7,659 nt of DNA from an uncultured Clostridia bacterium (GTDB lineage Bacteria > Bacillota_A > Clostridia > Oscillospirales > Oscillospiraceae), in NCBI GenBank assembly GCA_949289625.1, contig CASEPH010000163.1, forward strand, positions 1 to 7,659, given 5' to 3'. Each line of letters opens with the position of its first letter. Within the stretch, counting starts at the first letter, position 1. Position numbers and translations under genes: made by a program. Below, one piece after another: positions 1 to 5,981 of this stretch. The notes below the pieces were generated by a model. It was not told the origin of the DNA and ran no database searches. It was given only the letters and a program-made list of their open reading frames with translations.

Positions 1-363
1 TTGCTGTCCAGAGAATCAGCTTACGGTAACCGGCGCTTTGTGCCTTTTTCATCAATGCATTCAGCAAAGCCGTGCCCACTCCGCCATGCCGTTCGTTTTT
101 TCCACCGCGAAGAGCCGCAGCTGACCCACAGCCGGATCTTCGGTCTGACAAAGCATGATACACCCTGCCAGGCGGCCATCTCGTTCGGCGATGAACAGCT
201 CTTCACGGTCGCTCGCCTTTCGCTCAGGAAAGCGCATCGCAATGTCAGTTGCGTAGTCAATAAAAGCCGGGCCCCAGCCGTACTCTTCTTTATAAAGGCG
301 CTCGTGGAGTTCGGCGACATAGCGCTCCTCCCCGGCTTGATATGGCCTTACATCAATCTTCAC
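1..363 (-). pseudogene. GNAT family N-acetyltransferase, frameshifted and cut by the window edge
   Basis: This is a GCN5-related acetyltransferase, a family that transfers acetyl from acetyl-CoA to an amine; the substrate cannot be told. The start is the GTG at 363, with GAGGAGG (complement of 371-377) 7 nt upstream. The N-terminal part reads MKIDVRPYQAGEERYVAEL, and further on LRLFAVEK, the strand leading to the acetyl-CoA site. The frame then meets TGA at 61-63. One extra T in the T6 run at 96-101 would restore ERHGGVGTALLNALMKKA followed by GYRKLILWT. That matches GNAT motif A (R/Q-x-x-G-x-G/A) and the next strand, and stays open to the edge. What is seen is therefore one gene in two frames, one base short in a homopolymer. 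It could be a real frameshift, phase variation or a sequencing error. The family call is firm; functionality is not. Confidence 0.8.
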
Positions 364-370
364 AAAACCG

Positions 371-405
371 CCTCCTCAGCACAGAACATCTTTTCTGATA
401 TTATA
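371..405 (-). promoter_or_regulatory. Probable promoter -10 box and ribosome binding site of the GNAT gene
   Basis: On the minus strand a perfect TATAAT (plus strand ATTATA, 400-405) is followed about 20 nt later by GAGGAGG (371-377) and the GTG start at 363. No good -35 is visible at 16-18 bp spacing, so the promoter may be weak or need an activator. Confidence 0.5.
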
Positions 406-415
406 CCATATTTTT

Positions 416-444
416 TTGAATAAAGGATGGTTTTTAAGTATAAT
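416..444 (+). promoter_or_regulatory. Sigma-70/SigA-type promoter facing the regulator gene
   Basis: TTGAAT (416-421) and TATAAT (439-444) are separated by exactly 17 bp, a near-consensus housekeeping promoter. Transcription would start near 451 and run rightward, away from the GNAT gene. No convincing plus-strand gene lies before the response regulator at 805, so this would make either a leader of about 350 nt for the two-component operon or an untranslated RNA. The call rests on sequence match and spacing only; the region is AT-rich, so chance matches are possible. Confidence 0.5.
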
Positions 445-749
445 TCGACTAAAAAGTGTACTCTATAACTCTTCGCAACGGTCGGGAAAAATACCTTTGC
501 CTCCGGACACCTACCGTAAGCACAGCAGCACTCACAAACACCGCAGCTCTCTGTACAGACAGCAGTGACGGAGGACAGAAACCCTCCAGGTTCGAGCTTC
601 ATATCGAAAGAGCGTTTCTACGATTCAGAAAATCTGCCATGGTCTGGGCATCGCTATCACTGACCTTTTCACCGATCTTCCGTTTGAACACTCGTAACAG
701 GAGTTGAAATAGCTCACCATTTGAAAAAACGATCAATATGCGACAAAAA
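445..749. other. Gene-poor stretch with possible minus-strand remnants
   Basis: No convincing gene is seen. On the minus strand a stretch ending at TGA 599-601 reads protein-like (FKRKIGEKVSDSDAQTMADF). It has no ATG start and no well-placed ribosome binding site. Its stop overlaps, as ATGA, an ATG at 600-602 that opens a small ORF with seven Cys in 17 residues; that ORF has no Shine-Dalgarno and runs through the GNAT promoter. I recognise neither. Also present are an 18-bp near-perfect dyad at 546-563 (CTGTACAG core) and a small hairpin GGAGG/CCTCC (570-574, 583-587) with no U tract. These may be remnants of a decayed gene, an RNA leader, or chance. Confidence 0.35.
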
Positions 750-781
750 TTCAATCCTTCTTCAATCTTTTGCTGTAAGAT
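750..781 (+). promoter_or_regulatory. Two-component operon promoter with TTCAAT direct-repeat operator
   Basis: Two TTCAAT half-sites (750-755 and 761-766) lie on an 11-bp period, followed after 9 bp by a -10-like TAAGAT (776-781). No -35 consensus exists at normal spacing. Direct repeats on an 11-bp period abutting the -35 position are the usual layout of OmpR/PhoB-type activators, which stand in for a missing -35. The same half-sites, with the same period, occur before the VTC gene at 2717-2733. The natural candidate binder is the regulator encoded immediately downstream, implying autoregulation (inference). Confidence 0.65.
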
Positions 782-804
782 AAAGAAAGAACGGAGGGTT
801 GCCC

Positions 805-1480
805 ATGCGTCTGCTGTTGGTAGAAGACGAGATACGCCTGGCACAGGCTCTGTGCGAAATCTTGCATCAGGAGCAATATGATGTAAATCATTTTGCCGAT
901 GGACTGGAAGGGCTGCTGGCTCTCGAAACGGGAGTTTATGACCTGGCGGTTCTGGATGTAATGCTGCCGGGAAAAAACGGGTTTGATATTGCGGCGGCAG
1001 CACGCCGGGAGGGTATCCGCACGCCGATCCTGATGCTGACAGCCAAAAGTGAACTGAGCGATAAGGTAGCCGGGCTGGATTTCGGAGCTGACGACTATTT
1101 GACCAAGCCTTTTTTGACACAGGAACTGCTGGCCTGACTGCGGGCGCTGGTACGGCGCAGCTATAGATCCCGGATGGGGAGCTGCGATTTGCGGATATCC
1201 GGCTGCGCAAGGATTCTCCACACTGTGGTGTGAACAAAACAGTGTGCGTCTGAGTGAAAAAGAACTGCGGATTCTTGAATATCTGATTGCCAATCAGAGC
1301 CGCATCCTCACCAGAGAACAACTGGCCGCCAAGATCTGGGGATATGACAATGAGGCGGAATACAACAATGTAGAAGTCTATATGTCCTTTGCCAGAAAGA
1401 AGTTGAGCTTTGTCGGCTCAAAAGCGGAGATCAAGGCTAAACGCGGTGTGGGATACGAATTGAGGGACGGCCATGTTTGA
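805..1480 (+). pseudogene. OmpR/PhoB-family response regulator, broken by a stop and two frameshifts
   Basis: Start is ATG 805, with GGAGGG (793-798) 6 nt upstream; an in-frame TTG at 799 would sit on that site. The receiver domain (residues 1-110) is complete in its key residues: E7/D8, phosphoacceptor D51 in VLDVMLPG, T79, and K101 in the KPF motif. TGA at 1135-1137 then ends translation inside the last receiver helix, where the next codons continue LRALVRR as expected of this family. One base is lost around 1165-1172, after which the frame reads DGELRFADIRLRKD. A second is lost around 1212-1217, after which it reads STLWCEQNSVRLSEKELR and runs to the stop at 1478-1480. That last part is a nearly whole winged-helix DNA-binding domain (NNVEVYMSFARKKL recognition region, KRGVGYEL wing). 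The 3' end overlaps the kinase start by 8 bp. As written it would yield a receiver-only protein; the clustering of lesions also fits an assembly fault. Confidence 0.88.
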
Positions 1481-2714
1481 CCAATCCCGATGGAAAATCG
1501 TAGCAGCGATCCTGCTCGTTCTGACCCTGGTGCTTGGCGGCACCTTCTGTGTCATCTATTGGGCAAGCTATACCGAAATGTCCAGTGAGAACAGAAGTAT
1601 GCTCCGGGAATATGTCAGCGGCTATTCCCTGCAGGATGAGCAAAAAAGCGGACAGCCCGGCCACTACCGTCCGGGCAGCGGTCCAGCGGCACCGCCGCGT
1701 CTGGAACTCTCCACCTTTTATTCGGTTGCAGTCGCGGATAACGGCGAGATTCTCCGGGTTGATACCGCCGATGTCGCCAGTCTGGATGCCGATTCGCTAC
1801 GTGAGCTGGCTGTCTCGATTCTGGACAGCGGCCGAACTGAGGGAATTGAGCACAGCCTGATGTATCTGGTAGCGGAAAAGGACGGGTACCAACTGGTAGC
1901 CTTTTTAGATTTCTCGGTTTTGCAGGAGAGCACCCGTACCCTGCTGAATTATACACTGGTGTTTGGAGGCGTGGCGCTGGTGCCGCTGTTCCTGCTCGCG
2001 TGGTATTTGGCAGGACGTATCGTCTCTCCGTTGGAGGAAAGCTACCGGCGCCAAAAACAGTTTATTTCTGACGCCAGCCACGAACTTAAAACGCCGGTGG
2101 CAGTGATCGGAGCCAATATCGAACTGCTTTCCCGGGAGCTTGAGGACGATCCCTGGCTTGCTAACATTCGATATGAAAACGCTCGGATGGCCGGTCTCAT
2201 TGCCCAGCTTCTGGATCTTGCCCGCACCGAAGCTGTCTCGCCTATAATGGCGGAGATCGACCTGAGCCGTCTGGTGCTTGGGGAGGTGCTCCCCTTTGAG
2301 ACAGTGGCCTTTGAGCATGGTGTCCGGTTGGAGACCTGTCTGGACGATGCCGTGTGCCTGGTTGGAAACGATATACAGCTCAAACAACTTGTTTCCATTC
2401 TTGTTGACAATGCGATCCGCCACAGCCCTGCCGGTGAGGCGGTGACGATCCGCCTGCTGCAGGAAAGAGGACACGCCCTTCTTGCAGTAACCAACATCGG
2501 CCCTGAGATCCCGCCGGAACAGCAAAAACACGTTTTTGACCGTTTTTACCGTGGAGATGAGGCACGCAGCGACAGCCATCACTATAGCCTTGGCCTTGCC
2601 ATAGCAAAAGCCATTGCCGACAGCCACCACGGTACGATTCAGGTCCGCTGTGCCGATGGCCAGGTGAGTTTTCTGGTCCGGTTTCCACTGCAGGGGCATG
2701 GACGCCGGCATTGA
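1473..2714 (+). CDS. Membrane sensor histidine kinase (HisKA/HATPase_c)
   Basis: A 413-aa partner kinase of the upstream regulator. ATG 1473 has GAGGGA (1462-1467) at 5-nt spacing and overlaps the regulator's last codons, so translation was probably coupled but does not depend on it. There are two membrane segments (about 8-30 and 159-181) flanking an extracytoplasmic sensor of about 128 residues with a Pro/Gly-rich patch near 61-75. A very short HAMP-like linker follows (RIVSPLEESYRRQKQF). The H-box is SDASHELKTP with phosphoacceptor H203. The ATP-binding domain shows the N-box DNAIRHSP (312-319), G1-type NIGPEI (341-346), F-box FDRFYR (355-360) and G2-type YSLGLAIAK (371-379), where the usual first Gly is replaced. 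The reading frame is intact. The signal sensed is unknown. If the regulator is truly broken, this kinase has lost its cognate output. Confidence 0.92.
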   Translation: MFDQSRWKIVAAILLVLTLVLGGTFCVIYWASYTEMSSENRSMLREYVSGYSLQDEQKSGQPGHYRPGSGPAAPPRLELSTFYSVAVADNGEILRVDTADVASLDADSLRELAVSILDSGRTEGIEHSLMYLVAEKDGYQLVAFLDFSVLQESTRTLLNYTLVFGGVALVPLFLLAWYLAGRIVSPLEESYRRQKQFISDASHELKTPVAVIGANIELLSRELEDDPWLANIRYENARMAGLIAQLLDLARTEAVSPIMAEIDLSRLVLGEVLPFETVAFEHGVRLETCLDDAVCLVGNDIQLKQLVSILVDNAIRHSPAGEAVTIRLLQERGHALLAVTNIGPEIPPEQQKHVFDRFYRGDEARSDSHHYSLGLAIAKAIADSHHGTIQVRCADGQVSFLVRFPLQGHGRRH

Positions 2715-2716
2715 GC

Positions 2717-2749
2717 TTCAATAAAACTTCAATCTTCCTCCTGTATACT
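2717..2749 (+). promoter_or_regulatory. Effector-operon promoter with TTCAAT direct-repeat operator
   Basis: TTCAAT half-sites at 2717-2722 and 2728-2733 (11-bp period) begin just after the kinase stop codon. A -10 box TATACT (2744-2749) follows 10 bp later. No -35 match exists at 17 bp. This arrangement duplicates the one at 750-781, including the shared CTT after the second half-site and a CTGTA at the -10 edge. It points to activation of the downstream operon by the neighbouring regulator. The binder is inferred from position and from the known geometry of PhoB-like sites. Confidence 0.68.
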
Positions 2750-2772
2750 GGACTTATTCCACATACAGGAGG
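2737..2772 (+). promoter_or_regulatory. Perfect inverted repeat covering the VTC gene ribosome binding site
   Basis: CCTCCTGTAT (2737-2746) is the exact reverse complement of ATACAGGAGG (2763-2772), giving a 10-bp stem with a 16-nt loop. The right arm contains the AGGAGG Shine-Dalgarno of the VTC gene. The left arm overlaps the -10 box, so RNA started from that promoter (about 2756) lacks the left arm and keeps the site free. RNA reading through from the kinase gene would carry both arms and hide it. No U tract follows, so it is not an ordinary terminator. It could instead be a DNA operator. Confidence 0.6.
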
Positions 2773-2779
2773 TATTTTT

Positions 2780-3484
2780 ATGGCTTATGAGACGGTGTTT
2801 CAGCGGTATGAGCTCAAATATCTGCTGACCCGCGAACAGCGGCAAGCCGTGCTTCGAGCAATGGAGCCGTATATGAGGCCCGATCCCCATGGCAAAACAA
2901 CCATCTGCAACCTGTATTTTGATACAGCAGATTACCGGTTGATTCGCCGCTCCATCGATTCTCCCATATACAAAGAAAAACTACGCATCCGAAGCTACGG
3001 CCCTGTCGCGCCGGGGAGCACAGTATTTGTTGAGCTAAAAAAGAAATACCAAAAACCGGTCTCCAAACGGCGAGTTGCAATGGCTGAAAAGAAAGCCATG
3101 GATTGGCTGGTCAACGGCGGCTACAGTGCAACCAACCAGATCGCCCGGGAGATTGACTACTGCCTGCACCATTACCCCTCTCTTTACCCGACAGCCTATC
3201 TCTGCTACAATCGGGAGGCTTACTTTGCCCGGAAGGGGGATCTGCGCGTCACCTTCGACGATACCATTCTCTGCCGGCAGGAAGAGCTCAGTCTCCGGGC
3301 CAAAGCGTATGGAGAACCGCTGCTACCGACGGACATCACACTGATGGAAATCAAGTGCACCGGCGGACTGCCACTGTGGATGACACATACGCTCTCCCGA
3401 GAACACCTCTACCGGACATCCTTTTCCAAATACGGAACGGCGTATCAAACTCTGATCCGGCCCAATCGACAAAGGAGGGACTGA
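2780..3484 (+). CDS. VTC-domain (polyphosphate polymerase-like) protein
   Basis: A 234-aa protein of the VTC domain family, the CYTH/triphosphate-tunnel fold found in the yeast VTC polyphosphate polymerase. In bacteria this family usually sits beside DUF4956 genes, as here, and its substrate is not established. ATG 2780 is chosen because AGGAGG (2767-2772) lies 7 nt upstream; the longer frame back to 2711 would overlap the operator and promoter. Tunnel-type charged residues are visible: RYELKY (9-14), LYFDTADY (45-52), KEKLRIRSYG (65-74), VELKKKY (84-90), LRVTFDD (155-161), MEIKC (189-193) and FSKY near the end. No signal peptide or membrane segment is seen, so it should act in the cytosol at the membrane, probably with the next gene's product. 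It is the first gene of a four-gene operon; the next gene follows after 4 bp. Confidence 0.87.
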   Translation: MAYETVFQRYELKYLLTREQRQAVLRAMEPYMRPDPHGKTTICNLYFDTADYRLIRRSIDSPIYKEKLRIRSYGPVAPGSTVFVELKKKYQKPVSKRRVAMAEKKAMDWLVNGGYSATNQIAREIDYCLHHYPSLYPTAYLCYNREAYFARKGDLRVTFDDTILCRQEELSLRAKAYGEPLLPTDITLMEIKCTGGLPLWMTHTLSREHLYRTSFSKYGTAYQTLIRPNRQRRD

Positions 3485-3488
3485 TCGT

Positions 3489-4184
3489 ATGCTTGAAGCA
3501 CTTTTTCAGATGTCACTTGGTTCCGGCCTGGCCACAGACTTCCATATCACAGATTTTTTACTGTGCCTGGGCTGTGCGCTGGTACTGGGACTGGTGATGT
3601 CCTTCGCCTTTATGTTCCACACCCGCTATACCAAAAGCTTCGTGATGACACTGGCGCTTCTCCCGGCCGTAGTCTGCGTGATCATCCTGATGGTCAACGG
3701 AAATGTCGGCACCGGCGTCGCCGTGGCAGGCACTTTCAGCCTGGTACGATTCCGCTCGGTTCCGGGCACTGCCCGTGAAATCTGTATGCTGTTTCTTGCA
3801 ATGGGGACCGGACTCATCACCGGCATGGGATATCTGGGATACGCGGTCCTCTTTACGCTGATTCTGTGCGCAGCCTTCTGCCTTTACAACTGGTCGGCGC
3901 TGGGAGAAGACCGCAACGCCGCGGCCTATAAGATTCTATCCGTCACCATACCGGAGGATCTGGATTATACCGGTGTCTTTGACGATATTTTTGATGGCTA
4001 CACCTCCAGTGCGCAGTTGATCCATGTCAAAACCACCAGCATGGGCAGCCTGTTTCGTCTGACCTACCAGATCCGGCTGCTGGATGCCGCCAAAGAGAAA
4101 GAGATGATCGATCTGATGCGCTGCCGGAATGGAAATCTGGAGATCTATGTCTCCCTGCAGGAGAGTATGAACACGGAATTGTGA
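3489..4184 (+). CDS. DUF4956 domain integral membrane protein
   Basis: A 231-aa membrane protein. ATG 3489 follows the VTC stop by 4 bp, with AAAGGAGGG overlapping the end of the VTC gene. About four hydrophobic segments (near 23-43, 50-69, 97-113, 116-133) surround a conserved-looking stretch, AGTFSLVRFRSVPGTAREI (80-98), which I take as the DUF4956 signature. The last 100 residues are soluble and probably cytosolic. Function is unknown. The steady pairing with VTC-domain genes suggests a membrane partner or export channel for whatever the VTC protein makes; that is inference. The frame is intact. Confidence 0.85.
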   Translation: MLEALFQMSLGSGLATDFHITDFLLCLGCALVLGLVMSFAFMFHTRYTKSFVMTLALLPAVVCVIILMVNGNVGTGVAVAGTFSLVRFRSVPGTAREICMLFLAMGTGLITGMGYLGYAVLFTLILCAAFCLYNWSALGEDRNAAAYKILSVTIPEDLDYTGVFDDIFDGYTSSAQLIHVKTTSMGSLFRLTYQIRLLDAAKEKEMIDLMRCRNGNLEIYVSLQESMNTEL

Positions 4185-4197
4185 AGGAGGTGGAACC

Positions 4198-5964
4198 ATG
4201 AAACGGATCCTGTGTGTTTTAAGCAGCACTGCCCTGATGTTTGTGACGCTCGGCGGCTGCCAAAGCCAGGAGGATACCATTCAGGACCTTTCCGACGGCT
4301 TATCTGCTGTCGATGCAGTTTCCTCTATTTCTTCGGAAACGGAGCTTTTCTCCGAACGGGATTTGGACCCTTCTTATGAAGAAGCATCTGCTGTTCAAAT
4401 TGAACTGAACGGCACAGAAGCTGCCGCAACAGGTGACGGCGTACAGATCAGCGGGACCACTGTAACCATCACAGAGGCAGGAACCTATTTGCTCAGCGGG
4501 TCTCTCAGCGACGGTATGGTCATTGTCGATGCTGCGGAAGATGCCAAGATTCAGCTTGTACTGAACGAAGTCTATCTTCACAGTGAGACCTCCGCCGCAG
4601 TGTATATCAAAAATGCCGATAAAGTCTTTCTTACGCTGGCGGACGGCAGAACAAACGAACTCTCAAACGGCGGAACCTTCACCGACATCGATGAAAACTC
4701 GATCGACGGTGTCATCTTTTCCAAACAGGACCTTACCATCAACGGCGGCGGAACCCTTACCGTCAACTCTCCGGGTGGGCACGGCATTGTATGCAAGGAC
4801 GACCTGGCAATCACTGGCGGGAGCTACACAATCTCCGCCGCTTCCCATGGTATAGATGCCAACGACAGTATTCGCATCACCGGGGAAACGATGATGACGA
4901 TCACTGCCGGAAAGGATGGCCTTCATGCAGAAAATGACGAGGACAGCAGTCTGGGCTTTGTTTATCTGGCAAACGGAGAGCTGACCATCGAAGCGGAGGG
5001 AGACGGCATCAGCGCCGGTGAAGATCTGCAGATTTTGGACGGTGCCTTCCAGATCACCGCCGGCGGCGACAGCGCAAATGGTTCCAATGAGTCCTCCCCC
5101 TCCTGGGGCGCCGATCCCGGCAGCCGAGCTCACAGAGAAGAGACCGCTCCCACCGCTGATGATGATAGCAGCACCAGCATGAAAGGTCTCAAATCCGCCG
5201 GCAGTCTGACCATCACCGGCGGTGAGTTCACCCTCAATACCGCAGACGACGGCATACACTCCAACGCCTCAATCACAATCCAGAGCGGGAACTTTACAAT
5301 TGCCACCGGCGACGATGGCATCCACGCCGATGAGACACTGACCATCACCGATGGGGCAATTCGTATCTCCGAGTGTTATGAGGGGTTGGAAGCGCTGCAT
5401 CTGGATATTCGAAACGGCAGCATTGATCTGGTTGCCTCGGACGATGGGCTCAATGCTGCCGGCGGCATCGACGGCAGCGGCAACAACGGCGGTAGGGACG
5501 GAAGGTTTGGAGGAGAGTGGGGTAATTTTGGCAGCTCGGAAGGCAGCATCACCATTTCCGGCGGCACACTTCGAATCCAAGCCTCCGGCGATGGCATCGA
5601 TGCCAATGGTTCGGTAGCAATCAGCGGCGGCTCCATCACCATTGAAGGGCCGATCCAGGGAGATACCTCCATTCTGGACTACGATACGACTGCCGTCATC
5701 ACCGGAGGCACCTTCCTGGGAAGCGGCGCCTCGGGAATGGCACAAACTTTCAGCGATGCCGGACAGGGCGTGATTGCCATCCGGTTCAATACCCAGGAGG
5801 CGGGTTCCACTATCACAATATCCGACGCCAACGGCAAAACACTGTTCACTGCCGAACCGGCGCTTGCATATAGTGCTATCATTTTCAGCAGCCCTGATCT
5901 GACATCCGGTTCGGCCTACACCGTCACAGCCGGCACAGTGACAGGTAAAACCACAGCCCAATAA
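4198..5964 (+). CDS. Secreted beta-helix lipoprotein, Cthe_2159-type carbohydrate-binding domain
   Basis: A 588-aa surface lipoprotein. ATG 4198 has AGGAGG 7 nt upstream. The N-terminus is a lipoprotein signal with lipobox LGGC (Cys 21) and an acidic Ser/Thr-rich spacer. The body is a chain of repeats of the form DGIxAxxSLTIxGGxxxI (for example DGIHSNASITI, DGIHADETLTI, DGIDANGSVAI), typical of the right-handed parallel beta-helix of Cthe_2159-like proteins. In that family the helix binds calcium and acidic plant polysaccharide. Two low-complexity inserts break the repeats: Ser/Pro/Asp-rich (about 291-327) and Gly-rich (about 421-450). The C-terminal 70 residues differ from the repeats and may cap the helix. 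It is the third gene of the operon, 13 bp after DUF4956. A binding or matrix role outside the cell is likely; the ligand is not shown. Confidence 0.85.
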   Translation: MKRILCVLSSTALMFVTLGGCQSQEDTIQDLSDGLSAVDAVSSISSETELFSERDLDPSYEEASAVQIELNGTEAAATGDGVQISGTTVTITEAGTYLLSGSLSDGMVIVDAAEDAKIQLVLNEVYLHSETSAAVYIKNADKVFLTLADGRTNELSNGGTFTDIDENSIDGVIFSKQDLTINGGGTLTVNSPGGHGIVCKDDLAITGGSYTISAASHGIDANDSIRITGETMMTITAGKDGLHAENDEDSSLGFVYLANGELTIEAEGDGISAGEDLQILDGAFQITAGGDSANGSNESSPSWGADPGSRAHREETAPTADDDSSTSMKGLKSAGSLTITGGEFTLNTADDGIHSNASITIQSGNFTIATGDDGIHADETLTITDGAIRISECYEGLEALHLDIRNGSIDLVASDDGLNAAGGIDGSGNNGGRDGRFGGEWGNFGSSEGSITISGGTLRIQASGDGIDANGSVAISGGSITIEGPIQGDTSILDYDTTAVITGGTFLGSGASGMAQTFSDAGQGVIAIRFNTQEAGSTITISDANGKTLFTAEPALAYSAIIFSSPDLTSGSAYTVTAGTVTGKTTAQ

Positions 5965-5981
5965 TTTTTCAGGAGGTTCTC

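Noticed and set aside
570..587. Hairpin GGAGG/CCTCC as a terminator
   Set aside because: The stem has only five pairs and no T run follows on either strand.
588..602. A tRNA-like T-loop, GGTTCGAGC
   Set aside because: The flanking bases do not form a T stem and no acceptor, D or anticodon arms can be drawn around it.
599..1321. A 240-codon minus-strand ORF across the regulator gene
   Set aside because: Most of it is antisense to clear receiver and winged-helix coding sequence, its composition is Pro/Arg-rich and unlike a real protein, and no start signal is seen. Only the short stretch near 599-740 was kept as a possible remnant.
1905..2711. A 268-codon minus-strand ORF antisense to the kinase
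   Set aside because: The opposite strand encodes a kinase with all expected boxes; this frame shows no family features or ribosome binding site.
2711..2779. A longer N-terminus for the VTC protein
   Set aside because: It would overlap the operator, promoter and Shine-Dalgarno. ATG 2780 has an ideal AGGAGG and the family's usual N-terminal RYELKY follows at once.
5269..5961. Long minus-strand ORFs under the beta-helix gene (also 4663-5259)
   Set aside because: They arise from the repetitive GC-rich codons of the beta-helix repeats read backwards and have no initiation signals.
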